Counted from the first letter of the stretch, positions 1 to 8,874 are shown. The stretch is 64,000 bases of DNA from Paenibacillus glucanolyticus NBRC 15330 (GCF_004000885.1 NZ_BIMC01000019.1:1-64000); one strand, 5' to 3'. A program made the numbers and translations. The notes: a model not told the origin generated them from the sequence alone.

Positions 1-46
1 CTTAAAAAAACTATTAAAATATTTGATTCATACGAAATTTCATTAT

Positions 47-126
47 GCCGGTGTGGCGGAATTGGCAGACGCGCGCGACTCAAAATCGTGAGGGAAACCG
101 TGGGGGTTCGAGTCCCTTCACCGGCA
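47..126 (+). tRNA. tRNA-Leu (anticodon CAA)
   Basis: Folds as a class II tRNA with a long variable arm. The 7-bp acceptor stem pairs GCCGGTG with CACCGGC, followed by discriminator A. The anticodon loop CTCAAAA sits on a 5-bp stem and gives anticodon CAA, which reads the leucine codon UUG. The T arm contains GTTCGAGTC. The 3' CCA is not encoded. It lies 8 bp upstream of tRNA-Pro, so the two are probably co-transcribed. Confidence 0.95.
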
Positions 127-134
127 TTTATTAA

Positions 135-208
135 CGGGATGTAGCTCAGCTTGGTAGAGCACCTGGTTTGGGACCAGGGGGTCGCATGTTCAAATCGTGT
201 CATCCCGA
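135..208 (+). tRNA. tRNA-Pro (anticodon TGG)
   Basis: Cloverleaf with acceptor stem CGGGATG/CATCCCG and discriminator A. The anticodon stem CCTGG/CCAGG carries loop TTTGGGA, giving anticodon TGG for proline. The D arm is TAGCTCAGCTTGGTAGAGCA and the T loop starts GTTCAAAT. No CCA is encoded. A strong terminator follows directly. Confidence 0.95.
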
Positions 209-215
209 TTCAAAT

Positions 216-257
216 AGAAAGACTGCTTTCAGATGATCTGAAAGCAGTCTTTCTTTG
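216..257 (+). terminator. Rho-independent terminator after the tRNA pair
   Basis: A near-perfect inverted repeat of about 18 bp (arms 216-233 and 237-254) with a 3-nt loop, ending in a T-rich run. It closes the tRNA-Leu/tRNA-Pro transcript. Confidence 0.85.
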
Positions 258-355
258 TTGCAGGTAGAAAATAATTCTAATTATAAATGCTCTGCTGAAT
301 AATTTGGCAGTGTCCCGGTCACAATATGAAAAACATTGAATAGAAGGGGATTACC

Positions 356-1069
356 TTGAGTGTTTTTCATTTTTTCAAGAAACTGTTCAGAAAACGCTGG
401 AGACGCTGGAGACGCGCCATTTGGTCTTGTGCGATCGTTCTGATCGCAGGTGTCGTGATATGGTCCGGCCAGAATATAAAAGATCAGATGAAGAAGCTGC
501 TCACGGCTACATCAGATGAAACACCACTGGCTGTGGAAACGATGCACTACCTGAAGATTGAAGACGACAAGCAGGAAGAGCGCATAGAGGATCAAAGGGA
601 ATTCATGCAGAAGTTGAATACGTCAAAGGGTAAGAAACATGTTCACGTTCGCATAACGTATGTGTGTGGCACCGAAGAACAAGATTTGGGACGGCTCACG
701 GCAGACGGTATTTATGAATTGATGAATAAAAATCCTTTATGGCAGGGACGGTTGGATGATAAAGGCGAAGTCTGGCTGGAGCAAACCATTTCAGATCTTT
801 CGCCAGCTTGTAAGAGACAAGCATATATTAGCGTCGATTCCAAAGGCAATTTAACGCTGTTTGATGGTCCGCCGGAAGAGGAGAAGGTCATGCGAACCTT
901 TTTTCAGCTCGATGTCGGTTCGATGGAGTCTTCTTTGCCTAAGGATGTCATTAAGCAATTAGAAGACGGTATTCGTATTCAGGACATTGAAGAGTATAAC
1001 AGTGTACTGTCAACCTTTAGCGACTACGCTCGGGATATGGCCGAGAATGTCATGAAGCCAAGCCCTTAA
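356..1069 (+). CDS. bofC: BofC-like sporulation protein (bypass of forespore C)
   Basis: BofC is a forespore-expressed secreted protein. In B. subtilis it modulates signalling between forespore and mother cell by inhibiting the SpoIVB protease. The 237-residue product has a basic N-terminus and one hydrophobic segment at about residues 20-38, then an extracytoplasmic part. The C-terminal half carries BofC family features: the VHVRITYVCG strand, SPACKRQAY, and LEDGIRIQDIEEYNSVL near the end. It is longer than the B. subtilis protein (about 170 aa), mainly through extra N-terminal sequence. A TTG start is chosen because AAGGGGA lies 5-6 nt upstream. The neighbouring ruv genes match the Bacillales locus. 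The family call rests on remembered motifs and synteny. Confidence 0.82.
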   Translation: MSVFHFFKKLFRKRWRRWRRAIWSCAIVLIAGVVIWSGQNIKDQMKKLLTATSDETPLAVETMHYLKIEDDKQEERIEDQREFMQKLNTSKGKKHVHVRITYVCGTEEQDLGRLTADGIYELMNKNPLWQGRLDDKGEVWLEQTISDLSPACKRQAYISVDSKGNLTLFDGPPEEEKVMRTFFQLDVGSMESSLPKDVIKQLEDGIRIQDIEEYNSVLSTFSDYARDMAENVMKPSP

Positions 1070-1104
1070 GTAGTTTCTGTTTTCGTATTTGCCGAATTAA
1101 GATA

Positions 1105-1137
1105 AAAAACTGCCCGAATCATTCGGGCAGTTTTTTG
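1105..1137 (+). terminator. Terminator after bofC
   Basis: Inverted repeat ACTGCCCGAAT/ATTCGGGCAGT flanked by an A-run and a run of six T. It separates bofC from the ruv operon. Confidence 0.9.
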
Positions 1138-1209
1138 CGTTTCCGGGACAGCCGGAGAGAGCAAATATGAAAGTTATATTACGGCTAATCAAAGGTTTAA
1201 AGTTTTTCC

Positions 1210-1237
1210 TCAACTGAAGTCGATCTTTTGTTATAAT
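1210..1237 (+). promoter_or_regulatory. Probable promoter of the ruvC operon
   Basis: A perfect TATAAT (1232-1237) lies about 45 bp upstream of the ruvC start. The best -35 candidate, TCAACT at 1210-1215 with a 16-bp spacer, is weak. Only the -10 element is convincing. Confidence 0.45.
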
Positions 1238-1282
1238 GAGAGAACGATACATATGTTCGCTTCATCAGAGGAGAGATTGGTT

Positions 1283-1786
1283 TTGCGTATTTTAGGGATC
1301 GACCCGGGGATTGCGATTGTGGGTTTCGGGTTTGTAGATAAGGTTGGGAGCAAGGTGACTCCGGTGCAGTATGGCTGCATCCAGACGGAAGCCCATACAC
1401 CGGATGAGGAGAGGCTGCTTCATGTATATGAAGGCATGCAGCAGCTTATTGATAAATACGAGCCTGAGGCTGTGGCATTTGAGAAATTGTTCTTTAACCG
1501 CAATGTAACGACGGCCATGTCGGTATCCCAAGCCAGAGGTGTTCTCATTCTTGCTGCCATCCAGCGGGGACTTCCGATTGCAGAGTATACACCGATGCAG
1601 GTGAAGCAGGCGATCGTCGGTTATGGCAAGGCAGAGAAGAAACAAGTTCAGGAGATGGTCAGGATGTTCCTGAAGCTGCAGAGCATCCCTAAACCTGACG
1701 ATGTGGCAGATGCATTGGCGGTAGCGATTTGTCATGCGCATTCATATACACTTAATTCCATGTTAAATGAGGTATTGCGAAAATGA
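1283..1786 (+). CDS. ruvC: Crossover junction endodeoxyribonuclease RuvC
   Basis: RuvC resolves Holliday junctions by symmetric cleavage together with the RuvAB branch-migration motor. The product of 167 residues has the family's usual length. The RNase H-like fold shows its acidic residues: Asp in LGIDPG near the N-terminus, Glu in AFEKLFF, and the C-terminal DDVADALAVA cluster. The TTG at 1283 is preferred over the in-frame ATG at 1253, since it gives the standard MRILGIDPG start and has GAGGAG about 8 nt upstream. The gene overlaps ruvA by 4 bp (ATGA), so they are translationally coupled. B. subtilis lacks ruvC and uses RecU, so this gene separates the organism from that species. Confidence 0.95.
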   Translation: MRILGIDPGIAIVGFGFVDKVGSKVTPVQYGCIQTEAHTPDEERLLHVYEGMQQLIDKYEPEAVAFEKLFFNRNVTTAMSVSQARGVLILAAIQRGLPIAEYTPMQVKQAIVGYGKAEKKQVQEMVRMFLKLQSIPKPDDVADALAVAICHAHSYTLNSMLNEVLRK

Positions 1787-2400
1787 TCGATTTTTTACGG
1801 GGACAGGTTGTCCACTTAGAAAGTGAATATATTGTACTGGATGTTCAGGGAGTCGGATACCGCGTGTTCTGCCCGAATCCGTATGCTTTTGCGAAAACCG
1901 AAGGGACAGTGACGGTGTATACACACCATCATGTGCGTGATGATGCGATCCTATTGTTTGGCTTCCCGTCAAGGGAGGAGCAAAAATTATTCCGTAAACT
2001 CATTGAGGTTTCGGGGATCGGACCGCGCGTGGCCCTTGGCATTTTGGGTGGGGGGTCTCCGGACCATGTTGTTTCAGCGATCTATCAGGAGAACGTATCC
2101 TTTCTCGTCAAACTGCCAGGAATCGGTAAGAAAACAGCGCAGCGCATGATTCTGGATCTTAAGGATAAACTCGAAGGATTCGGCAATGCGACGATGATGA
2201 CAGGACTTTTTGCAATACAGGAACCGGAAGCGGAGAATGATGGTTCGGCATGGTCAGAGGCTCGCGAGGGATTGAAGGCTCTGGGTTACACGGATAGTGA
2301 ACTGGACAAGGTCTGGCTCAAGATTAAGGATTCTGGGGCCAGCGGTGAATCCGTCGATGTGCTGATGAAACGGGCGCTGCAGCAGCTATTTGCCGGTTAG
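1783..2400 (+). CDS. ruvA: Holliday junction branch migration protein RuvA
   Basis: RuvA binds four-way junctions as a tetramer and loads the RuvB motor. The 205-residue product starts MIDFLRGQVVHLE, typical of domain I (OB fold). Two helix-hairpin-helix motifs are visible in domain II: VSGIGPRVALGILG and LPGIGKKTAQRMILDL. A flexible linker at about residues 140-155 leads to domain III (WSEAREGLKALGYTDSEL), which contacts RuvB. It overlaps ruvC by 4 bp and lies 34 bp before ruvB, giving a compact ruvCAB operon. Confidence 0.97.
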   Translation: MIDFLRGQVVHLESEYIVLDVQGVGYRVFCPNPYAFAKTEGTVTVYTHHHVRDDAILLFGFPSREEQKLFRKLIEVSGIGPRVALGILGGGSPDHVVSAIYQENVSFLVKLPGIGKKTAQRMILDLKDKLEGFGNATMMTGLFAIQEPEAENDGSAWSEAREGLKALGYTDSELDKVWLKIKDSGASGESVDVLMKRALQQLFAG

Positions 2401-2434
2401 ATAGAGAAATCGCTGCAGGAAAGGAGTTTTGTAG

Positions 2435-3442
2435 ATGGACGATCGAATTATTTCCGCCAATCTGATGATGGACGAACAGGCTGTCGAGCTTAGTTTGCGT
2501 CCGCGTTATTTGGCTGAATATATAGGACAGAATCAGGTTAAGGAAAATCTCAAGGTATATATCGAAGCTGCAAAAATGCGCAACGAAGCGCTTGATCACG
2601 TGTTATTGTACGGTCCACCGGGGCTTGGCAAAACGACCCTGGCTAATATTATTGCCAATGAGCTTGGTGTTAATCTACGGACGACGTCCGGTCCGGCAAT
2701 CGAACGACCGGGAGATTTGGCTGCACTTCTTACCAATCTGCAGGAAGGGGATGTCTTGTTTATTGATGAGATCCATCGCCTGCACCGGACGGTAGAGGAA
2801 GTGATGTATCCGGCCATGGAGGATTTTGCGCTGGATATTATGATTGGCAAAGGGCCAAGCGCACGCTCGGTGCGTCTGGATCTGCCGCCGTTCACGTTAA
2901 TAGGCGCCACAACCAGGGCTGGGCTGCTCTCTGCGCCGCTTAGGGACCGTTTTGGAGTGGTTAGCCGGTTGGAATTCTATACGGTGGACGAGCTAAGTTA
3001 CATCGTGTCACGCAATGCGGATCTCTTGGGGATCGAGATACTAGGTGATGCCGCTGACGAGATTGCCCTGAGATCGAGGGGGACGCCTCGTATCGCTAAC
3101 CGGCTCTTGAAGCGTGTACGTGATTACGCCCAGGTTCGCGGCGATGGGATGATAACACCAGCCATTGCTCAAGAGGCTTTGAAGATGCTCCAGATTGACC
3201 CGATGGGTCTGGATTTTATCGATCATAAAATGCTTAATGCTATGATTCGAAGTTTCCGAGGCGGGCCAGTGGGTCTGGATACGATTGCGGCAACGATCGG
3301 AGAAGAGAGTCAAACGATTGAAGATGTGTATGAACCGTATCTCTTGCAGATTGGCTTTTTGCAGCGGACACCGCGAGGCAGGGTCGTTACTCCCACAGCA
3401 TATCAACATTTAGGCATTCCTTTTCCGGAGGACCGCCGTTAG
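2435..3442 (+). CDS. ruvB: Holliday junction DNA helicase RuvB
   Basis: RuvB is the hexameric AAA+ ATPase that drives branch migration. The 335 residues include Walker A (YGPPGLGKTTLANIIA), Walker B (LFIDEIHRL), sensor 1 (IGATTRAG), the arginine finger region (APLRDRFG) and a C-terminal winged helix (IDHKMLNAMIRSFRGGPVGL). The AAAGGAG ribosome site is 8 nt upstream of the ATG. It is the third gene of the ruvCAB operon, and the downstream SpoIID-like gene follows after 57 bp with its own strong AGGAGG site. Confidence 0.98.
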   Translation: MDDRIISANLMMDEQAVELSLRPRYLAEYIGQNQVKENLKVYIEAAKMRNEALDHVLLYGPPGLGKTTLANIIANELGVNLRTTSGPAIERPGDLAALLTNLQEGDVLFIDEIHRLHRTVEEVMYPAMEDFALDIMIGKGPSARSVRLDLPPFTLIGATTRAGLLSAPLRDRFGVVSRLEFYTVDELSYIVSRNADLLGIEILGDAADEIALRSRGTPRIANRLLKRVRDYAQVRGDGMITPAIAQEALKMLQIDPMGLDFIDHKMLNAMIRSFRGGPVGLDTIAATIGEESQTIEDVYEPYLLQIGFLQRTPRGRVVTPTAYQHLGIPFPEDRR

Positions 3443-3499
3443 TTTATAGAGTCATGAAATTCATACTACATCCTAATAGCTACAGGAGGAAAGACGCAA

Positions 3500-5590
3500 A
3501 TGGATAGGAACTGGACGAAATCATTATTCCGCTGGTCCGCAAAAGGATTCTTGGCACTGACAATTGCAGGAAGTGTATGGAGCGCACCAGCCGTGCATGC
3601 GGCTGCTCCTTCATTGGATACGATACGAGTCGCGATGTTTTTGGATCTGGGAAGTCAGTATAAGTCAACAACGAATGCAGTTACTCTGCAATCCATGGAA
3701 GCTTTAACGGCTTCAATGCTTGCTGCTGGCACTCTGGAAACACTCGTAAATATTCCTGCCAATCAGCAGGTTCGGATGAGTGTGGATACATACCGCGTCA
3801 AGGTGCTTGAGACAACGGATTGGAAAACAGCTTCAGAAGCAGCGAAGAAGCTGCAGGGCACGAGCGACAAACCGATGCTGTTTATTGATGGCAAGGTATA
3901 TAAATTGTATGCCGGTATGTATGGAACCGAGAAATCAGCTATTGAAGCAGCAGCGAGAACAGCAAAGACTGCGGCTGCTCATCTGAACGGACAGACCCCT
4001 TCCGTCAAAGGCGGATTGCATCTGTCGGCTGGATCGTATGGCTCAGAAGCCCAGGCGGAGACGGTTCGTAAATCGTTTGCGGATGCAGGCATTGATGCAT
4101 TCAACGTGCTGGTGCCGGCGGGAGGAGCTTCTACTTATGAGGTATGGGTAGGGGAAGCCGCGAACACATCGGATTTGGCAGCAATCAAACAGGAAGCGGG
4201 AAAAGTTTCTGCTGCACTTGTCGAACAGGATGCTAATACTTCAGGACTGATTCTGAGACGCGATGTCAGCCTGAACCTGGCAACCCCTCAAGAAACACAG
4301 CATTACATGTTGGCGGGCGCTCAGTCCACACTGCGCCTGGAAGGGAAGACAGGGGCTGCAACAAATGTGAAAGAGCGCACGGATCGTTCTTATCGAGGGA
4401 CATTTGAGATCGGGCAAAAGAACGGCCAACTCTATCTTGTGAATGAATTGCCGTTCCAGCAGTACCTGTATTCCGTTGTCGGCGCCGAAGTGCCGTCTTC
4501 CTGGGGAGCAGAGGCTCTGAAAGCTCAAGCCGTTGCAGCGCGCAGTTATGCTCTATTCCAAGGCAGCAAGTTTGAAGTAGCACATGTGGTGGATACAACA
4601 TTAAGCCAAGCCTATTATGGAACAGCCTATGAGTATGTCAGCATTATTCAGGCTGTAGATGCCACTGAAGGCGAAGTTGTTTTGAAGGACGGCAAGCTCG
4701 TGGAAACCGTATTTTCCTCCAACAGCGGGGGGATGACGGCGGACTCCACTGAGGTATGGGGAAACCGGAACGATCTGTTTACAGCAGTGGAAAGCCCAGG
4801 GGATTCTTCGTCCCAAGCTGCGCTCAAGTCATGGTATCATGTGCTCCTTCCGAGCGGGGTTACCGGTTATGTCCGTGAGGACAATGCAAAAGAAACCGGC
4901 AATAAAACCTCGGCAGGGCTTCTGTACATGACCGTCACTTCCAAGGATACGAATGTGCGGCAATTGCCGTTAATCCAATCGAACGTTGAGCCTGTGGGCA
5001 AGATGAATCCGGGAGACACTGCCGTTATTCTTGAAAAGGTGGCGGAGTCCAACAGTTATGATTGGGTTCGCGGTCCTTATACTTCAGACGAATTGCTGGC
5101 CTCTCTAAAAGGAAAAACAACTAACAGCCTGCCAGCCTCTATTTCTTCATTGGATGTAACGGAGCGAGGCCCATCCGGGCGTGCCCTTACGATTAAAGCT
5201 AATGGACAAGTGCTGGACGTCAAATATCCGGATATGTTCCGCTCTGCTTTCAACGGTCTGCCAAGCACGCTGTTTGATATTGAATCGACCGGAAGTTATA
5301 CTGTATTGAGCGCGAATGGTGCGGTATCAACGGTTTCAAGCGGTCAAACGGTATCGGTCATCTCTGGAAGCGGAAACGGAAATGTTAGAGGCTCCGGGAC
5401 CGTTGTGATGAATGGAACAGGGAAAGCACGTGTAATCGAGAACTCTTCCGGCTTCAAATTTACCGGCAAAGGCTTCGGTCATGGACTCGGCATGTCGCAG
5501 TGGGGTGCCAAAGGAATGGCCGATGAAGGGTATGATTATAAGCAGATACTCCAACACTATTACCGCAACACGATTATTACGAAGGACTGA
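3500..5590 (+). CDS. SpoIID/LytB-domain secreted protein with SPOR-like region
   Basis: A 696-residue exported protein. Residues 1-35 form a signal peptide ending near AVHAAAPS. Residues 165-240 resemble a SPOR peptidoglycan-binding repeat. A SpoIID/LytB core begins near residue 275 and contains LPFQQYLYSVVGAEVPSSWG and LKAQAVAARSYALFQ. The C-terminus has the family signature GKGFGHGLGMSQWGAKGMA and ends with QILQHYYRNT. SpoIID proteins are lytic transglycosylases acting on denuded glycan strands during engulfment; LytB relatives act as amidase modifiers. A bulky insert separates the two SpoIID signature blocks. It sits between ruvB and queA, 5 bp before the queA ATG. Enzyme activity is inferred from the family only. 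Confidence 0.85.
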   Translation: MDRNWTKSLFRWSAKGFLALTIAGSVWSAPAVHAAAPSLDTIRVAMFLDLGSQYKSTTNAVTLQSMEALTASMLAAGTLETLVNIPANQQVRMSVDTYRVKVLETTDWKTASEAAKKLQGTSDKPMLFIDGKVYKLYAGMYGTEKSAIEAAARTAKTAAAHLNGQTPSVKGGLHLSAGSYGSEAQAETVRKSFADAGIDAFNVLVPAGGASTYEVWVGEAANTSDLAAIKQEAGKVSAALVEQDANTSGLILRRDVSLNLATPQETQHYMLAGAQSTLRLEGKTGAATNVKERTDRSYRGTFEIGQKNGQLYLVNELPFQQYLYSVVGAEVPSSWGAEALKAQAVAARSYALFQGSKFEVAHVVDTTLSQAYYGTAYEYVSIIQAVDATEGEVVLKDGKLVETVFSSNSGGMTADSTEVWGNRNDLFTAVESPGDSSSQAALKSWYHVLLPSGVTGYVREDNAKETGNKTSAGLLYMTVTSKDTNVRQLPLIQSNVEPVGKMNPGDTAVILEKVAESNSYDWVRGPYTSDELLASLKGKTTNSLPASISSLDVTERGPSGRALTIKANGQVLDVKYPDMFRSAFNGLPSTLFDIESTGSYTVLSANGAVSTVSSGQTVSVISGSGNGNVRGSGTVVMNGTGKARVIENSSGFKFTGKGFGHGLGMSQWGAKGMADEGYDYKQILQHYYRNTIITKD

Positions 5591-5595
5591 CCGAC

Positions 5596-6627
5596 ATGAA
5601 TGTAGATTTGTATGATTTTGAATTACCCGAACAATTGATTGCGCAGACACCGCTGCTTGATCGAAGTTCGTCAAGACTTCTCACCCTTAACAAAGAGAGC
5701 GGGCAAATCAATCATCAAACGTTCGCAGATATCATAGACAGCCTGAATGCGGGAGACACGCTTGTATTAAATGATACGAAGGTGATTCCTGCACGATTGT
5801 TCGGCGAAAAGGAAGATACCGGTGCCAAGGCAGAGGTCCTTCTGCTGAAGAGTATGGGGCAAGACCGATGGGAAGCACTGGTGAAACCCGGCAAGAAGTT
5901 GAAAAAGGGAAATGTGATTTCCTTTGGTGATGGCAAATTAAAAGCGGTTATTGAGGAGGAAGGAGAGATGGGTGCGCGCACCCTTTCCTTCTCTTATAAA
6001 GGGATTTTTCAGGAGATTCTGGATGAGCTGGGTCAAATGCCGCTCCCGCCTTATATTAAAGAGAAGTTGGATGACCGGGATCGTTATCAGACCGTATACG
6101 CGAAGCACGAAGGATCCGCAGCTGCACCGACAGCAGGCCTTCACTTCACAGAGGCACTCCTGGAACAGATCCGTGCCAAGGGGGTGGACATCGCCTTCAT
6201 CACCCTGCATGTGGGACTGGGAACATTCCGTCCGATGTCCGTGGATGTGGTCGAGGATCATGTCATGCATGAAGAGTATTATTCTCTCTCTCAGGAGACG
6301 GCAGATCTGCTTAATGAAACGAAGCGGCGCGGCGGCCGGGTCATAGCTGTTGGAACGACCTCATGCCGAACGCTGGAAACGGTAGGCTCACAGATGAACG
6401 GCGAGCCTCTCCGGGAGAGCAGCGGCTGGACAAGTATTTTTATCTATCCCGGGTATTCGTTTACGGTCGTGGATGCACTGATCACGAATTTCCATCTTCC
6501 CAAATCCACGCTGGTTATGCTGGTCAGTGCGCTGGCTGGACGTGAACACATTATGAAAGCGTACAAGGAAGCAGTTGAAGACAAGTACCGCTTCTTCAGC
6601 TTTGGCGACGCTATGTTTATCTATTAA
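5596..6627 (+). CDS. queA: S-adenosylmethionine:tRNA ribosyltransferase-isomerase QueA
   Basis: QueA transfers and isomerises the ribosyl group of SAM onto 7-aminomethyl-7-deazaguanine in tRNA, making epoxyqueuosine. The 343-residue product has the family start YDFELPEQLIAQTPL and conserved blocks DTLVLNDTKVIPARLFG, GSAAAPTAGLHFT and LHVGLGTFRPM, followed by VGTTSCRTLE and the C-terminal NFHLPKSTLVMLVSA. It lies directly upstream of tgt, the preceding step in queuosine synthesis, and both match the Bacillales queA-tgt-yajC order. Confidence 0.98.
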   Translation: MNVDLYDFELPEQLIAQTPLLDRSSSRLLTLNKESGQINHQTFADIIDSLNAGDTLVLNDTKVIPARLFGEKEDTGAKAEVLLLKSMGQDRWEALVKPGKKLKKGNVISFGDGKLKAVIEEEGEMGARTLSFSYKGIFQEILDELGQMPLPPYIKEKLDDRDRYQTVYAKHEGSAAAPTAGLHFTEALLEQIRAKGVDIAFITLHVGLGTFRPMSVDVVEDHVMHEEYYSLSQETADLLNETKRRGGRVIAVGTTSCRTLETVGSQMNGEPLRESSGWTSIFIYPGYSFTVVDALITNFHLPKSTLVMLVSALAGREHIMKAYKEAVEDKYRFFSFGDAMFIY

Positions 6628-6648
6628 CTTCGGAGGTTGGTAATCACA

Positions 6649-7788
6649 ATGGCAGCAGCTGTTACGTATGAACATATTAAAACGTGCAAACAATCAGGCG
6701 CTAGGCTTGGCAGGGTGCACACTCCTCACGGTGTGATCGATACACCGACTTTTATGCCGGTCGGAACATTGGCAACCGTAAAAACCATGAGCCCGGAAGA
6801 ACTCAAAGCCATGGATGCTCACATTATTTTGAGTAATACCTATCATCTCTTTCTTCGTCCCGGGCATGACATCGTCAAGGAAGCAGGCGGACTTCACAAA
6901 TTCATGAACTGGGACCGGCCGATCTTGACCGACAGCGGCGGCTTTCAGGTATTCAGCTTGGCAGAAATGAGGAAAATAACGGAGGAAGGCGTACATTTCC
7001 GTTCCCATCTGAACGGTGATAAACTGTTCATCTCTCCCGAGGTTGCCATGGAGATTCAGAACGCGCTGGGATCTGATATTATGATGGCCTTTGATGAATG
7101 CCCGCCTTATCCTGCGGAGTACGAATATGTGAAACAATCCACTGAGCGTACTTCCCGCTGGGCTGAACGCTGCCTTAAGAGTCATGCCAGACCGGAAGAT
7201 CAAGCCCTGTTCGCGATCGTCCAGGGAGGCATGCATGAGGATCTGCGCCGCCAGAGCGCCCGGGATTTGACTTCCATGGATTTCCCGGGTTATGCTATTG
7301 GTGGACTTAGTGTGGGAGAATCGAAGCAGCTGATGTATGAAGTGCTGGATCACACGGTACCCCTGCTGCCGAACAATAAGCCTCGCTATTTGATGGGAGT
7401 CGGATCACCCGATGCGTTGATTGAGGGCTCGATTCGTGGTGTGGATATGTTCGATTGCGTGCTTCCGACTCGGATTGCCCGCAACGGGACAACGATGACA
7501 AGTCAAGGCCGTCTTGTCGTTCGAAATGCTCAATATGCCAGGGATTACGGACCGCTGGATCCGGAATGCGACTGCTACACTTGCCGTAACTACTCGCGTG
7601 CTTATTTGCGTCATCTGATCAAGAGCGATGAAACGTTCGGAATGAGATTGACGACGTATCATAATCTGCATTTCCTGCTCAATTTGATGCGGGGCGTACG
7701 CCAGAGTATTATGGAAGACCGTCTGCTTGATTTCCGCGATGAGTTTTTTGATAAGTACGGCCTACATGATAATAAAAAAGGGTTTTAA
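6649..7788 (+). CDS. tgt: Queuine/preQ1 tRNA-guanine transglycosylase
   Basis: Tgt exchanges guanine-34 for preQ1 in tRNAs with GUN anticodons (Tyr, His, Asp, Asn). The 379-residue product has the (beta/alpha)8 family blocks: PVGTLATVKTMSPEEL, LSNTYHLFLRPG, the substrate motif DSGGFQVFSL, GGLSVGE, and VDMFDCVLPTR with the nucleophilic Asp. The zinc site CDCYTCRNYSRAYLRHL near the C-terminus is intact. ATG 6649 is preferred over TTG 6637, because the latter abuts the GGAGG site while the ATG lies 12 nt after it. tRNA-His and tRNA-Asp are substrates of both this enzyme and the downstream hisS/aspS products. Confidence 0.97.
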   Translation: MAAAVTYEHIKTCKQSGARLGRVHTPHGVIDTPTFMPVGTLATVKTMSPEELKAMDAHIILSNTYHLFLRPGHDIVKEAGGLHKFMNWDRPILTDSGGFQVFSLAEMRKITEEGVHFRSHLNGDKLFISPEVAMEIQNALGSDIMMAFDECPPYPAEYEYVKQSTERTSRWAERCLKSHARPEDQALFAIVQGGMHEDLRRQSARDLTSMDFPGYAIGGLSVGESKQLMYEVLDHTVPLLPNNKPRYLMGVGSPDALIEGSIRGVDMFDCVLPTRIARNGTTMTSQGRLVVRNAQYARDYGPLDPECDCYTCRNYSRAYLRHLIKSDETFGMRLTTYHNLHFLLNLMRGVRQSIMEDRLLDFRDEFFDKYGLHDNKKGF

Positions 7789-7836
7789 ATTAAAATCATG
7801 GCCATCATGATAAGTTTTATGAAAGGGGGGAAAGAT

Positions 7837-8148
7837 ATGATAGAAACTTTTGATTTAGCAGCAGCGGCGAATGGCGGCAGTGGCAACATATTAGGTCTGA
7901 TCTTGCCATTCGTATTGATGTTTGTTATCTTCTATTTCCTGCTTATTCGTCCACAGCAGAAGAAACAGAAGACTAGAAACGCAATGCTTAGCGCCTTGTC
8001 CAAAGGCGACAAAGTGGTAACAATTGGAGGACTTCACGGCACGATCGTGGAGATTACCGACGATATTGTGGTCTTGAAAGTGAACGATGTAACGAAGTTG
8101 ACGTTCGACCGCAACTCGATCAGCCACAGTGTAAGCACGGATGCATAA
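7837..8148 (+). CDS. yajC: Preprotein translocase accessory subunit YajC
   Basis: YajC is a small single-pass protein that associates with SecDF next to the SecYEG channel. The 103 residues contain one membrane segment (LGLILPFVLMFVIFYFLLI) followed at once by the signature RPQQKKQKTRNAML, then a small cytoplasmic domain with GDKVVTIGGLHGTIVEI. ATG 7837 is chosen over earlier in-frame starts because GGGGGG lies 6 nt upstream and the protein then has the usual family length. It is the last gene of the operon before a terminator. Confidence 0.95.
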   Translation: MIETFDLAAAANGGSGNILGLILPFVLMFVIFYFLLIRPQQKKQKTRNAMLSALSKGDKVVTIGGLHGTIVEITDDIVVLKVNDVTKLTFDRNSISHSVSTDA

Positions 8149-8200
8149 TCACGTCTCACCTACATATGGGATGTAATCGTGAAGATATGACAGCCATAAC

Positions 8201-8240
8201 AAAGGCCGGTTCCTGATGGAATCGGCCTTTGTTTTTTTTG
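8201..8240 (+). terminator. Terminator after yajC
   Basis: Stem AAAGGCCG/CGGCCTTT extended by GTTCC/GGAAT, with a 4-nt loop and a run of eight T after one G. It ends the ruvC-to-yajC gene string. Confidence 0.9.
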
Positions 8241-8289
8241 TGAGTAAAAGTGTAGCAATGGACTGTTCATGGAAGATTTAGGAAGTGTG

Positions 8290-8679
8290 TTATTTCTTCA
8301 AATTGACCCCGAACATTCCCCCGATTGCGCCAGCAGCAAAAACCATGGCAATCAGTGTCAAGTCTCCAAGAGACAAGGAGCTATCCAGGGCAAGAAAGCC
8401 AATGACGAGCAGTGTAACGCCGTATAACAGCCCTGTGAGGCAGCCGTAATACCAGCCTTTGTTTCCTGCTCGCTTCCCGCTTACACATCCACCGATAAAC
8501 GCTGCGATAGCATGTACGAGAAACGTATAAAAGGATAAGTCGTCTTCAGCCAGCCCGCTGCTCCATAGCAGCAGTGATAAAGCCAGTGCACCCAGAAACA
8601 TCCAGAAAAAAGAATACAAAAGACCTGAAAGAATCGGATTGGAGATCCTAAAGGTAAATACTCGTCGGATTGGTTCCAT
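8290..8679 (-). CDS. TIGR04086 (YrzE-type) membrane protein
   Basis: A 129-residue protein with four predicted membrane segments, at about residues 15-40, 50-70, 80-100 and 105-125. Glycine-rich helices such as AIAAFIGGCVSGKRAGNKG and FAAGAIGGMFGVN are typical of the TIGR04086 family, represented by YrzE in B. subtilis. No enzymatic motif is visible and the function is unknown. The position next to yajC and a DUF421 gene matches the B. subtilis order yrbF-yrzE-yrbG. Here it lies on the strand opposite to its neighbours. Confidence 0.8.
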   Translation of the reverse strand: MEPIRRVFTFRISNPILSGLLYSFFWMFLGALALSLLLWSSGLAEDDLSFYTFLVHAIAAFIGGCVSGKRAGNKGWYYGCLTGLLYGVTLLVIGFLALDSSLSLGDLTLIAMVFAAGAIGGMFGVNLKK

Positions 8680-8874
8680 GAATCGTCCCCCTTAACTAAT
8701 CTTGATTATTAAACATTGTATGGCCAAGCCTGTACATATAGTACAAACTGAACATTTTGCAACCGGTTTTGCATGATTACCATTAATTAAGCAATTGTAA
8801 TCGAATGGGAAGAGGTGCAGCAGGCCAGAATAGCTGTACATGAGAATGTTCGACAAGCTAGGGAGGGATTGTTT

